In this document: one piece after another, positions 19,091 to 28,076 of the stretch
How positions within the stretch are numbered: the stretch's first letter is position 1
Layout of the letters: each line of letters begins with the position of its first letter
Assembly: GCF_002553505.1 (NCBI RefSeq)
Contig: NZ_PDCP01000007.1
Location: forward strand, 1-64,000
DNA length: 64,000 bases
Reading direction: 5' to 3'
Origin: Mycolicibacterium agri
GTDB lineage: Bacteria; Actinomycetota; Actinomycetes; Mycobacteriales; Mycobacteriaceae
Position numbers and translations under genes: made by a program
Notes under the pieces: generated by a model
The model's database searches: none
Seen by the model: only the letters and a program-made list of their open reading frames with translations
What the model was told of the DNA's origin: nothing

Positions 19091-20092
19091 ATGCCGCCGA
19101 CCGTCAACATGGGGATTCCGGGTGCCTCCAGCTCGGCGGCTACGGCCGTCACCGGTAAACGGGTGTTGCTGGCCGAACCCCGCGGGTACTGCGCCGGCGT
19201 GGACCGCGCGGTGGAGACCGTCGAGCGCGCCTTGGAGAAGCACGGCGCGCCGGTGTACGTCCGCCACGAAATTGTGCACAACCGCCACGTGGTCGAGACG
19301 CTGGCGAAGGCAGGTGCGATCTTCGTCGACGAAACCGACGAGGTGCCCGAGGGCGCGATCGTGGTGTTCTCCGCCCACGGCGTCGCCCCGACCGTGCATC
19401 AGAACGCCAAGGAACGCGACCTGCAGGTCATCGACGCGACGTGCCCGCTGGTCACCAAGGTGCACAACGAGGCCAAGCGGTTCGCCCGCGACGATTTCGA
19501 CATCCTGCTGATCGGTCACGAGGGCCACGAAGAGGTCATCGGGACCGCGGGTGAGGCGCCCGACCACGTCCAGCTCGTCGACGGACCCGACGCGGTCGAC
19601 AACGTCACCGTCCGCGACGAGAACAAGGTGATCTGGCTGTCGCAGACCACGCTGTCGGTCGACGAGACGATGGAGACCGTGCGCCGGCTGCGGGAGAGGT
19701 TCCCGACGCTGCAGGATCCGCCCAGCGATGACATCTGTTACGCCACGCAGAACCGCCAGGTCGCGGTCAAGGCGATGGCGCCGGAATGCCAGCTGGTGAT
19801 CGTCGTCGGCTCGCGCAACTCGTCGAACTCCGTGCGACTCGTTGAGGTGGCGCTGAACGCCGGCTCCGATGCCGCCCATCTGGTCGACTACGCCGACGAC
19901 ATCGACCCCGCCTGGCTGGAGGGCGTCACCACCGTCGGCGTCACCTCCGGTGCCTCGGTGCCCGAGATCCTGGTGCGCGGCGTGCTGGAGCGGCTGGCCG
20001 AATACGGCTATGAGACGGTGCAACCCGTCACGACCGCCAACGAGACGCTGGTGTTCGCGCTGCCGCGCGAGATCCGCCCCGCCCGCAACTAG
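19091..20092 (+). CDS. ispH: 4-hydroxy-3-methylbut-2-enyl diphosphate reductase
   Basis: IspH (LytB) makes IPP and DMAPP in the last step of the MEP pathway. The 333-residue protein has the three Fe-S cysteines in [21 protein letters not shown] and [11 protein letters not shown], plus the substrate-binding SAHGVAP and GSRNSSNS segments. It is homologous to Rv1110. An earlier in-frame start would add eight residues, but TACCCT at 19078-19083 ends 7 nt before the ATG at 19091, so this leaderless start is preferred. Confidence 0.97.
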   Translation: MPPTVNMGIPGASSSAATAVTGKRVLLAEPRGYCAGVDRAVETVERALEKHGAPVYVRHEIVHNRHVVETLAKAGAIFVDETDEVPEGAIVVFSAHGVAPTVHQNAKERDLQVIDATCPLVTKVHNEAKRFARDDFDILLIGHEGHEEVIGTAGEAPDHVQLVDGPDAVDNVTVRDENKVIWLSQTTLSVDETMETVRRLRERFPTLQDPPSDDICYATQNRQVAVKAMAPECQLVIVVGSRNSSNSVRLVEVALNAGSDAAHLVDYADDIDPAWLEGVTTVGVTSGASVPEILVRGVLERLAEYGYETVQPVTTANETLVFALPREIRPARN

Positions 20093-20108
20093 CGCTCACC
20101 CTTCTTCG

Positions 20109-20168
20109 GCGAGCAGACACAGAATCGCACTGCGCGGCGGCTGTTCGTGCGATTGTGCGTCTGCTCGC
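20109..20168. repeat. GCGAGCAGAC palindromic element, copy 1
   Basis: Arms 20109-20130 and 20147-20168 (22 nt each) are complementary with two mismatches and a 16-nt loop. The element lies between the convergent ispH and DUF6542 genes. The same sequence recurs at 44063-44125 and 59125-59188. It could act as a bidirectional terminator. Confidence 0.8.
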
Positions 20169-20199
20169 GAGGGAAAAGCGAGAGAAACGCGAGCGCCGG

Positions 20200-21405
20200 T
20201 CATACGTCGAACTCCCAGTTCTCCGCACGGTGCTTGGCCGTGCGCGGCCGCGACCGGTATTGCGGACGATCGCCGTCGTCGGCGCCGCGATAACGCACCC
20301 GCGACACCGGGTGATGAGTCCCGTTGCGGCCGCCACTGCCGTTGGAGCCGTTGGAGCCGTTGGAGCCGTTGCCGTTGGAGCCGTTGCCGTTAGAGCCGTT
20401 GCCGTTAGAGCCGCTGGTGCCGTGCGGCTCGAACGGGGCGAAGCCGTCGAAACGGCTGTGCCGGTCGGGCCGGTGGTTGGACCGGCGCTCGACGGGCGGC
20501 GGCTGCTTGCGCGGCTCGCGTGGCTCGCGCGTGGAGGAAGACCGGCTGCGACGACGCGGCTCGGGTGGCGGGATCATCGGCTCGTCGGTGCGGCGCGAAC
20601 TGCGGGGCCGACGCGGCCGTTCGGCGATCGGTTCGATGATCTCGGTCTCGGGCGGGCGGGTATGTCGCGACCGCGACGGCTGCGTGCGCTTGACCGGGCG
20701 ACCGCTGCGGGTGCGCGCCGTGGAGGCAGCCGTACGGCCCGCCCTGGCGGTCGACTTGCCAGACTTGGTGGACTTGGCCGCCTTGGCGGCCGTCTTCGCG
20801 GTCTTGGCGCTGCGGTCGATCTTGTGCTGCCTGGTGCGGCGCGGCGCTGCCTCGTCGTCGGTGTCGTCGGTGCCGCGCGTCAGCAGCGCCGAGATCTTGG
20901 CTGTCACCGCCGCGAGCGGCCCGTCGGTGGGCTCCGCGGCGGCGGCTTCGGCCGCTGGCGCGTGGCGGCGGGCCGACATGCCGATGTACCAGCGGATCAG
21001 CCCCAGAAACAGCACGGTCGCCGACGTGAAGAACATCAGCGGGAAGCGTTCGATGAGGGGATAGCCGCAGTTGATCGCCAAGTCCTTCAACCCGTCGACC
21101 TCACCGCCGTGGAAGAGGAAATACGCGCCGGGAACGCTGACGAACAGGATCAGAGGCGGCTGGATGACCGCGGTGAAAACGCCCGACTGCCGCACGGTCA
21201 GGACCGCGGCGACGCATCCGATGACATAGGCGCCAGCGAACGCCACGGTCAGTTCCCTGGCCCCTGAACCGGCGTCGAAGGCGAAACCGATAGCGGTGAA
21301 GGTGACCGCGAGGAGCACCGCTCCCCACGACGGCACCCCGGGAAGGGTGGAAATCATGGAGCGATGCTCGGCCGCCACCGCAGACCTCGCGCGCTGTGAT
21401 GACAC
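20200..21405 (-). CDS. DUF6542 membrane protein with long basic, low-complexity tail (Rv1111c-like)
   Basis: A 401-residue protein. Four hydrophobic segments lie within about residues 20-140 (PGVPSWGAVLLAVTFTAIGF near the start), the DUF6542 part. The remaining 250 residues are polar: Lys/Ala repeats, Arg/Ser/Pro stretches, then a Gly-Ser-Asn run encoded by 9- to 18-bp repeats, ending WEFDV. The tail is probably cytoplasmic and might bind nucleic acid or envelope partners. The GTG at 21405 is chosen because TACGGT ends 6 nt before it (leaderless). The conserved position between ispH and ychF supports the call; function is unknown. Confidence 0.82.
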   Translation of the reverse strand: MSSQRARSAVAAEHRSMISTLPGVPSWGAVLLAVTFTAIGFAFDAGSGARELTVAFAGAYVIGCVAAVLTVRQSGVFTAVIQPPLILFVSVPGAYFLFHGGEVDGLKDLAINCGYPLIERFPLMFFTSATVLFLGLIRWYIGMSARRHAPAAEAAAAEPTDGPLAAVTAKISALLTRGTDDTDDEAAPRRTRQHKIDRSAKTAKTAAKAAKSTKSGKSTARAGRTAASTARTRSGRPVKRTQPSRSRHTRPPETEIIEPIAERPRRPRSSRRTDEPMIPPPEPRRRSRSSSTREPREPRKQPPPVERRSNHRPDRHSRFDGFAPFEPHGTSGSNGNGSNGNGSNGNGSNGSNGSNGSGGRNGTHHPVSRVRYRGADDGDRPQYRSRPRTAKHRAENWEFDV

Positions 21406-21488
21406 AGGTAGACCGTACCGGCTCTCGCTGGATGTGGCTGCCAGCGCACGCGGGCGTGCCCGAGGCTGTCTCCTAGACTTGAGTCCCT

Positions 21489-22568
21489 GTGAGCCTGAAC
21501 CTCGGAATTGTTGGCCTGCCGAATGTCGGTAAGTCAACGCTTTTCAATGCGCTGACGCGCAACAACGTGCTGGCGGCCAATTATCCGTTCGCGACGATCG
21601 AGCCGAACGAGGGTGTGGTGCCGCTGCCGGACCCGCGCCTCGAGGTGCTCGCGAAGATGTTTGACTCCGAGAAGATCGTGCATGCGACCGTCACGTTCGT
21701 GGACATCGCCGGCATTGTCAAGGGCGCCTCGGAGGGCGCCGGGCTGGGCAACAAATTCCTCGCAAACATCCGCGAGAGCGACGCGATTTGCCAAGTGGTG
21801 CGGGTGTTTACCGACGATGACGTGGCTCATGTCGATGGGCGAATCGACCCCAAGTCCGACATCGAAGTGATTGAGACCGAGCTCATATTGGCCGATCTGC
21901 AGACGCTGGAGCGGGCGCTGCCGCGGTTGGAGAAAGAGGCCCGTACGCACAAGGACCGCAGGGCGACGCATGAGGCGGCAGTGGCCGCGCAGCAGATCCT
22001 CAACAGCGGCAAGACGCTTTTCGCGGCGGCCCAGTCGGTGGACGCCCGGCTGTTGCGAGAGCTGAATCTTTTGACGACGAAACCGTTCCTTTATGTGTTC
22101 AACGCCGACGAGTCGGTGCTGACCGATGAGACGCGGATCACATCGCTGCGGGAGATGGTCGCCCCGGCCGACGCGGTGTTCCTGGACGCCAAGATCGAGG
22201 CCGAACTGCAGGAGCTCGACGACGAGTCGGCCGCCGAACTGCTGGAGTCGATCGGCCAGACCGAACGCGGCCTCGACGCGCTGGCACGTGCCGGATTTCA
22301 CACGCTGCGGCTGCAGACATTCCTCACCGCCGGGCCCAAGGAGGCGCGGGCGTGGACGATCCATCAGGGTGACACCGCGCCGAAAGCCGCCGGGGTCATC
22401 CACTCCGACTTCGAGAAGGGCTTCATCAAGGCCGAGGTCGTCTCCTACGACGACCTCGTCGAGGCGGGGTCGATGGCCGCCGCCAAGGCCGCGGGCAAGG
22501 TCCGGATGGAGGGCAAGGACTACGTCATGCAAGACGGTGACGTGGTCGAGTTCCGCTTCAACGTCTAG
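21489..22568 (+). CDS. ychF: Redox-regulated ATPase YchF
   Basis: YchF is an Obg-related P-loop ATPase bound to ribosomes and linked to stress responses. The 359-residue protein has GLPNVGKSTLFNALT at residue 8, DIAGIVKGASEGAGLGN near 68, the altered G4 motif NADE near 200 that gives ATP preference, and a C-terminal TGS domain (GDTAPKAAGVIHSDFEKGFIKAEV). The start is GTG. TAGACT at 21474-21479 ends 9 nt before it, so any leader is very short. It diverges from the DUF6542 gene. Confidence 0.97.
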   Translation: MSLNLGIVGLPNVGKSTLFNALTRNNVLAANYPFATIEPNEGVVPLPDPRLEVLAKMFDSEKIVHATVTFVDIAGIVKGASEGAGLGNKFLANIRESDAICQVVRVFTDDDVAHVDGRIDPKSDIEVIETELILADLQTLERALPRLEKEARTHKDRRATHEAAVAAQQILNSGKTLFAAAQSVDARLLRELNLLTTKPFLYVFNADESVLTDETRITSLREMVAPADAVFLDAKIEAELQELDDESAAELLESIGQTERGLDALARAGFHTLRLQTFLTAGPKEARAWTIHQGDTAPKAAGVIHSDFEKGFIKAEVVSYDDLVEAGSMAAAKAAGKVRMEGKDYVMQDGDVVEFRFNV

Positions 22569-22577
22569 GCCCACACG

Positions 22578-23180
22578 GTGAGGCGGTTCGGTCTCGTCAT
22601 CCTCGGGTTGGTCGGTTGCCTCGTGGCGTGGGGTGAGTTCGTCAATTGGTGGGCGTCGCGACGGTATCTCGGTTCTGGCGCCGGCCCGGACGGGCCCGAG
22701 GCGGTCGTCGTTCTGGGCTACCGCAATAAACATACGTCGCGAGCCAACGCGCTGAACCGTTGGCGCGTGCGTGCCGCGTTGCGGTCCGCGGATGCCAGCG
22801 CGCAATCGCGGTTCGTGTTCTGCGGCGGAAGTGCTTTCAGCGACAGTCCATCCGAGGCGGTCTTGATGGCTCGGTATGCGGCAGAGCGCGGATTCCGGGG
22901 ACCGATGGAACTGGAGGACCGGTCGCGTACGACCTGGCAGAACATCGACAACGCCGTGCCGCTCATCGAAGACGCTGCCCGCATCAAAATAGTTTCCAAT
23001 CCGCTGCATGCGTTGAAGGCGCGCATGCACCTGCACCGGATTCGCCCCGATCTGGTGCAGCGGCTTGTTCGCGCCGACGACTACCGGCTGGGTGAGTGGG
23101 CTCTGCTGAAGCCCGTGTTCGCCGCCTACGGGTTGTGGGACTTGCGCGCTGCGACCCGTCTGCTCAAAGAGTCGGGCTGA
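22578..23180 (+). CDS. YdcF family (DUF218) protein
   Basis: A 200-residue protein with an N-terminal hydrophobic helix (residues 4-22) that probably anchors it in the membrane. The DUF218 domain has AVVVLGYRN, FCGGSAFSDSPSEA and LEDRSRTTWQNI; the last is the family's conserved E-x-x-S-x-x-T-x-x-N signature. Such proteins are tied to envelope polysaccharide or SAM binding, but the exact role is unknown. It starts with GTG nine bases after ychF and is probably cotranscribed. Confidence 0.85.
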   Translation: MRRFGLVILGLVGCLVAWGEFVNWWASRRYLGSGAGPDGPEAVVVLGYRNKHTSRANALNRWRVRAALRSADASAQSRFVFCGGSAFSDSPSEAVLMARYAAERGFRGPMELEDRSRTTWQNIDNAVPLIEDAARIKIVSNPLHALKARMHLHRIRPDLVQRLVRADDYRLGEWALLKPVFAAYGLWDLRAATRLLKESG

Positions 23181-23198
23181 ACGTGGGAGCATGCTCGA

Positions 23199-23945
23199 AT
23201 GGCACTCGTTTTGGTGCACGGTAATCCGGAGACTGATGCGTTGTGGGGCCCGCTCGTCGAGGCCCTCGGTCGCGACGATGTGGTGCGATTGTCGCCGCCG
23301 GGATTCGGCGCTCCGCTGCCCGAAGGATTCTCGGCGACCTACCTCGCCTACCGCGACTGGCTGGAGGATCGCCTCGAAAGCATCGACGCGCCAGTCGATC
23401 TCGTCGGGCATGACTTCGGCGGCATTCACGTGATGCACGTGGTGATGCATCGCCCAGAATTGGTGCGCAGTTGGGTGAGCGACGTCGTCGGACTGTTCGA
23501 CCCCGACTACGAGTGGCACGAACTGGCCCAGGTGTGGCAGAAGCCCGGCGAAGGCGAGCAACTGATCGAAACGTTCCTCGGCGGCACCCCCGAGGAACAG
23601 GCAGCCATGTATGCCACGGCCGGCATGCCGCTGGAGGTCGGCAGATCGATCGCCGCGGGCCAGGGCCCCGAGATGGGGCGTGCGATTCTGCTGCTGTACC
23701 GCTCGGCGGCCCAACCAGCCTTGAAACACGCGGGACGTGACTTGGAAAAGGCCGCGGCCCGCCCGGGTCTGTCGGTGCTCGCCACCGAAGACACCTACGT
23801 CGGGTCGGCCGAGATGCGGCGTCGCGCCGCGGATCGAGCGGGCGCTCGCACCGCGGTACTCGACGGTTTGGGGCACTGGTGGATGGTCGAGGATCCCGTC
23901 CGCAGCGCTGCGGTCCTCACCGAGTTCTGGGATCAACTCGGCTAG
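23199..23945 (+). CDS. Alpha/beta hydrolase (GHDFGG type)
   Basis: A 248-residue alpha/beta hydrolase. The N-terminal LVHGNPETDALW supplies the oxyanion region. The nucleophile elbow is GHDFGG near residue 72, with aspartate as in haloalkane dehalogenases and epoxide hydrolases, and the histidine is likely in LGHWWMVEDP near residue 227. It starts 18 bp after the YdcF gene. The substrate is unknown. Confidence 0.88.
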   Translation: MALVLVHGNPETDALWGPLVEALGRDDVVRLSPPGFGAPLPEGFSATYLAYRDWLEDRLESIDAPVDLVGHDFGGIHVMHVVMHRPELVRSWVSDVVGLFDPDYEWHELAQVWQKPGEGEQLIETFLGGTPEEQAAMYATAGMPLEVGRSIAAGQGPEMGRAILLLYRSAAQPALKHAGRDLEKAAARPGLSVLATEDTYVGSAEMRRRAADRAGARTAVLDGLGHWWMVEDPVRSAAVLTEFWDQLG

Positions 23946-23986
23946 CTCTTGACGATGTGGTCCTCCTCCTGGGCAGGATGGGGTCG

Positions 23987-24763
23987 ATGGACCGACTCGC
24001 GGTGATTTCCTCTGAATCGCAACGCTTCGCAGACGTGTTAGCTGACGTCGACCCCGACCGTCGCTGCCCGACCTGTCCCGACTGGTCGGCATCCGACCTG
24101 CTGTGGCACCTGACCACTGTCCACTTCTTCTGGGCCGAGATCCTCGAGCGGCGAATGGTGGACGAGTCGGGGTTGCCGGATGTCGAACGGTCCAAGCCTC
24201 AACGGCCCTCGGCGACCGCCGACATGCTGGCGCTTCGTCAACGGGCAACCGCCAGACTCACCGAGCAGTTGTCGATGAAGGCTGACGACGACGCTCTGTG
24301 GTCGTGGTGGCCCGCAGATCAGACCGTCGGTTTCACCCGCCGCATGCAGACCTACGAGGCGACGATGCACCGGGTGGATGCCGAGCTGACGGCCGGTGTT
24401 CCGGTGAGTCCGATCGCGCAGGACGTCGCCGGGGGCGCGGTCGATCACGCCGTCGATGTCATGTGGGGCTGGATGCCCGATTCTGCGACGTATCAGCCCG
24501 ATTGCACCGTGGAGTTTCTCGCCACCGACACGGATCAACGTTGGCTGGTCGAGTGCGGAAGGTGGACCGCACAAGACGACGAGGACGGCTTGCTGCAGGG
24601 CCGGACCGCGCGGCGAGGCACGGATACGCCACGAGCGGCGGTCAAGGCTCCGGTAGTGGATTTGGCGCTGTGGGCGTGGACACGCGGCGGCTCTGTCGTG
24701 ACATCAGGCGATCCTGCGGCGGTCGCGGCGATCACGGCGGTCGAACGCGAGGGAATCCAATAG
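23987..24763 (+). CDS. TIGR03083 family (mycothiol-dependent maleylpyruvate isomerase-like) protein
   Basis: A DinB-like four-helix protein of about 258 residues. The N-terminal block VDPDRRCPTCPDWSASDLLWHLTTVHFFWAE, read here in pieces, carries the PxxPxW and WHLTTVH elements of the TIGR03083 family, whose characterised members are mycothiol-dependent metal enzymes. A C-terminal SCP2-like part contains a D-x-x-W-L pattern. An ATG at 23978 would add three residues; the choice is open. The reaction is unknown. Confidence 0.83.
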   Translation: MDRLAVISSESQRFADVLADVDPDRRCPTCPDWSASDLLWHLTTVHFFWAEILERRMVDESGLPDVERSKPQRPSATADMLALRQRATARLTEQLSMKADDDALWSWWPADQTVGFTRRMQTYEATMHRVDAELTAGVPVSPIAQDVAGGAVDHAVDVMWGWMPDSATYQPDCTVEFLATDTDQRWLVECGRWTAQDDEDGLLQGRTARRGTDTPRAAVKAPVVDLALWAWTRGGSVVTSGDPAAVAAITAVEREGIQ

Positions 24764-24826
24764 CGTGCCGAGCCCCGTTCGGCCGCAGCGCGATGAGTTC
24801 AACCAAGCGTGGAGGTCGGTATCGGC

Positions 24827-25387
24827 ATGGGAACGCTCAGTTTCGGCGCTACGGTATCTCTCGACGGCTATGTCGCCGACGCCAACGGTGACTTTCAGTG
24901 GTCGGCGCCAAGCGACGCGGTGTTCGCCGCCCATATCGAGCGGATGGCCGCGGTGTCGACCGAAGTGCTGGGCCGCAAGACCTACGCGCTGATGCAGTAT
25001 TGGGAGACTTACCCGGACGATGACGACCATCCCGCCGACGATCGCGAGTTCGCCAGGCGTTGGCGAAAGATCGAAAAGGTGGTCGTGTCGTCGACTCTGA
25101 CACCCGACGAGGTCAAGGCAGGCCGGGACCGGCTCGTGACGAGCCTCAGCCTCGATGAGCTGCGGCGGATCGTCGACAGCGCACCAGGAGTCGTCGAAAT
25201 CTTCGGGCCCACCGTCGCGGCCCCGGCCATCCGCGCGGGCATGGTCGACGAGTTCCAGTTCTTCGTCGTCCCGAAGGTCGTCGGCGGCGGCCTGCGCGCC
25301 CTTCCCGACGACGTGCGCCTCAACCTGCGGCTTGTCGCGCACAAGATCTACGACGGTGTTGCCCACCTTCGCTACGTAGCTCGCTGA
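24827..25387 (+). CDS. Dihydrofolate reductase family protein (RibD C-terminal fold)
   Basis: A 186-residue NADPH-type reductase domain. It begins LSFGATVSLDGYVADANGDF, with LGRKTYALM near residue 52 and VEIFGPTVAAPAIRAGMVDEF near 125, as in RibD-C/DHFR-like proteins common in actinobacteria. Length fits the family. GGAGG lies 12 nt before the ATG; a GTG 18 nt upstream is the alternative start. The substrate is unknown. The 3' end overlaps the methyltransferase remnant on the other strand by 16 bp. Confidence 0.85.
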   Translation: MGTLSFGATVSLDGYVADANGDFQWSAPSDAVFAAHIERMAAVSTEVLGRKTYALMQYWETYPDDDDHPADDREFARRWRKIEKVVVSSTLTPDEVKAGRDRLVTSLSLDELRRIVDSAPGVVEIFGPTVAAPAIRAGMVDEFQFFVVPKVVGGGLRALPDDVRLNLRLVAHKIYDGVAHLRYVAR

Positions 25388-26000
25388 GGCCATGCGGCGC
25401 GCGCTGCGAGCGCCGCGTGCGCCCGGATGTCGTCGCTGGCGGGGCGGCGCACCCGATCGATCTCGACGAAGCCCGCCGTCGCCAACACCCGTGACATCTC
25501 GTCGGCAGGCCAGCGGTACGCCGTCGTCACCTTGTGGTCGAACGGTTCGACGTCGTCGCCGTCGCCGTCGAAGAATCCGACGACGAGCCTGCCGCACGGC
25601 GCCAGTGCCCTGCGGAACTCCGCCAGGATGCCGCCGAGTTCACCTGGCTCGCAATGGATCAGCGCGTACCAGGCGAGGATTCCGCTCAGCGAGTGGTCGG
25701 CGACATCGAGGCCGCGCAACGAACCGACCGAAAAGTCGATTCGCGGCCACTGTGCCCGCGCACTGTCGATGAAGCGCGGCACAAGGTCGAGATACCTCGA
25801 GCGGACAGGCCCAGGTTGCTCAGGTAGGCCGTGAGGTGCCCCGGACCGCAGCCGGCATCGAGCACCGCGCCGTCGCAGTCACCGAGATTGCGTTTGAGGA
25901 ACGCGAGATCCTCGGGATCGACGTCGGCGACCGAGCCGAACTTTAGGATGTAGACATCCGCAATCTCGGTGTAGCTGCGTCGAATAGCGGCTTTCTTCAT
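25372..26000 (-). pseudogene. Class I SAM-dependent methyltransferase, frameshifted
   Basis: Two overlapping frames together make one methyltransferase of about 208 residues. The first (from ATG 26000) starts MKKAAIRRSYTEIADVYI and has the SAM motif I VLDAGCGPGHLTAYL. It loses the family pattern after LSARGI near 25797. The second frame resumes with PRFIDSARAQWPRIDFSVG and runs through GILAWYALIHCEP and GRLVVGFF to the stop at 25372. The break lies at about 25785-25800 and fits a 2-nt insertion or 1-nt deletion. It is either a real pseudogene or an assembly error. Confidence 0.8.
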
Positions 26001-26023
26001 TGGCCTGAGTGTAGGAGTGGACG

Positions 26024-26428
26024 ATGAGCGCAGGCGACCTGTCTGTCGTCTACCGCGACTATCTGCGGTGCCTGAACGAACGGCGGTGGCCGGACCTCAG
26101 CGAGTATGTCGCAGATGAGCTGTCCTACAACGGAAATCGCATGACCCTGGCCGACTACCGTGCGTTGCTGGATGCGGACACCCGCGCCACGCCCGATCTG
26201 CAGTACCACCCCGAACTTCTCCTGGCCAACGGGGACATGGTGGCCTGCCGACTCTACTTCCGGTGCACCCCGCGGCACACGTTTCTCGGCATCGAACCGA
26301 CAGGTGAACAGGTCTCCTTCGCAGAGCACGTGTTCTACCGGTTCGACGGCGGCCGGATCGTCGAGGTGTGGTCGCTGATCGACAAGGAGGTCGTTCGCGA
26401 GCAACTGTCCGGGCCGCCGATTCGATAG
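26024..26428 (+). CDS. SnoaL-like (NTF2 fold) ester cyclase family protein
   Basis: A 134-residue NTF2-like protein. It starts with VYRDYLRCLNERRWPDLSEYVAD and ends with VEVWSLIDKEVVREQL, the cone-shaped fold of SnoaL-like ester cyclases and related ligand-binding proteins. The substrate is unknown. Its stop codon abuts the convergent PucR gene, and it starts 23 bp from the methyltransferase remnant on the opposite strand. Confidence 0.82.
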   Translation: MSAGDLSVVYRDYLRCLNERRWPDLSEYVADELSYNGNRMTLADYRALLDADTRATPDLQYHPELLLANGDMVACRLYFRCTPRHTFLGIEPTGEQVSFAEHVFYRFDGGRIVEVWSLIDKEVVREQLSGPPIR

Positions 26429-27913
26429 CTATTCCGGCTGTCCCAGCAGCTGACGCGCGTTCATCGCCAACCAGTACTGCGAAATCGCAGCGGTATCCGA
26501 CAGACTGCACCCGCCAATCTTCTCGATGCGCCGAATCCGGTAGATGACCGTCTGCCGGTGAATGCACATCGCATCGGCGGTACGTTGCCACGACCGCTGA
26601 TTGGCCAGAAAGCAGGCGAGTGTCTCGAGGAGCGAGGAGTCGTGGGTTCTGTCGTAGTCCTCAAGCGGTTTGAGCAGCCGGTCGACGAGGGCTTGAGCGT
26701 CTTCCGCGTTCGACAGGCCAACCCACGCAATCTCGGTGCCATATCTCGATACCGGTGTGTTGAGTCGCTCCGCGCTCGACAGCGCCCAGTTTGCTTCGCG
26801 CGACGCGTCGGGAAACCGTGCCAACGACCCCAGCGGCCGACTCATGCCGATCCGACCGCCCGTACCGAGCGCGTGGGTCAAGGCCACTTCCACGTCGGCG
26901 GTGTCGGGAACGAGCGCATGAAACGTCTTCCCGTCGAGCGCACTGATGTAGGGAATGTTGTGGCGCCACAACCACACATGCGCATCCAGCAGCGCGGTGT
27001 GATCGGACGCCGACGCGGAGACGACGATGGACGAGCTCTCGCTCAGGCCCAGCTCCTGCAACTCGCGCTGCATCGTCGATCGGTCAATCCGCCCCTCCAG
27101 CATCTGAGTCATGATCACCGAGCCGTGCTTGCGTTGCTGTTCCAGCATCAGCGCCGTTCGGGTCACCTCCAGCGACACGACGGTGGCAACGTGCTGCGTC
27201 TGGATCGGATCGACGGCAAACCTGGTGTCACTGATGGTCACCAGGGCAGCACCCTGATGGCCCGGGATGTCCGTCAACATCGCCGACGTCGAGGCGTCCG
27301 ACGGCAAGCCAAAAGCGCCGCCGGACACGTTCTTTGACGCACCAGGAAGCGATGCCACCGCCGCGCGGATCCGCTCATCCAACCTGGGGGTGTTCGGGAA
27401 CCAGGCGTCGCCCGTCGAGCGGGTGCAGACATAAAGGTCACATTCGAGTTCTCGGCCGAGGGCGCTCAGAAGATCGGCCGTGTTCAATCCCCGCGCGACC
27501 TGTCGGCGGATCAGGTCGTAGACGCGCATGGTGCGCGTCAACCGCTGAGCCTGCTCGACCAGGGTTGCTTCCGCCACGGCGCGCGAGATCAGCTCGAACG
27601 GCAGCGGATATTCCACCCACAGCACCGGGAAGCCGGTTTCGTCGCTCTGCTGGGTGAATGTGCGGGTCAGCGGCGGGCAGTACATCTGTTCGCCGATCGC
27701 AAGGGCAGCGACACCGGCCTCGCGCAGGCGATGGACGACCTCGCCCTGGTCGCGGGCCGACTTCGGAAACGACAGGCCGTTGGTCAGGAGCAGCTCGCCG
27801 CCCGTCACCCACCTCCACGGCTCGGGCAGATCGCACACATGCGTCCAGGTCACCGGGCTGTCGAGGCCGCTCCCGCCGGAGTGCACGCGCATCCTCAGGT
27901 GTGGCCGCGACAC
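26429..27913 (-). CDS. PucR-family transcriptional regulator, N-terminus apparently frameshifted
   Basis: A 494-residue regulator. The N-terminal PucR domain shows SGLDSPVTWTHVCDLPEP and GGELLLTNGLSF; a central GGDEF-like or CdaR region follows; the C-terminal helix-turn-helix contains TADAMCIHRQTVIYRIRRIE. PucR proteins control purine, amino-acid and guanidino catabolism. The GTG at 27913 starts abruptly at SRPHLRMRV. Just upstream, another frame (from GTG 27936) encodes GITVRDL, the usual beginning of this domain, so one base seems to be missing near 27914. It diverges from the MFS-ureohydrolase operon and probably controls it. Confidence 0.88.
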   Translation of the reverse strand: MSRPHLRMRVHSGGSGLDSPVTWTHVCDLPEPWRWVTGGELLLTNGLSFPKSARDQGEVVHRLREAGVAALAIGEQMYCPPLTRTFTQQSDETGFPVLWVEYPLPFELISRAVAEATLVEQAQRLTRTMRVYDLIRRQVARGLNTADLLSALGRELECDLYVCTRSTGDAWFPNTPRLDERIRAAVASLPGASKNVSGGAFGLPSDASTSAMLTDIPGHQGAALVTISDTRFAVDPIQTQHVATVVSLEVTRTALMLEQQRKHGSVIMTQMLEGRIDRSTMQRELQELGLSESSSIVVSASASDHTALLDAHVWLWRHNIPYISALDGKTFHALVPDTADVEVALTHALGTGGRIGMSRPLGSLARFPDASREANWALSSAERLNTPVSRYGTEIAWVGLSNAEDAQALVDRLLKPLEDYDRTHDSSLLETLACFLANQRSWQRTADAMCIHRQTVIYRIRRIEKIGGCSLSDTAAISQYWLAMNARQLLGQPE

Positions 27914-28076
27914 AGATCTCGCACCGTGATCCCCACACCGCCACCTTAGACAATTGGATAACAGTTCAGCGGACGTCTTAGACGTTCTCCGCTATCGGCG
28001 GGTGAGGTCGGCGGCGACAGTAAGACGCAAGGACAACGAGCACGGCGTGGTGCACATCGCACGATTGGAGTCACAC

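Noticed and set aside
21534..24248. 904-codon minus-strand frame over ychF and following genes
   Set aside because: Antisense of four well-supported genes, with no recognisable domain.
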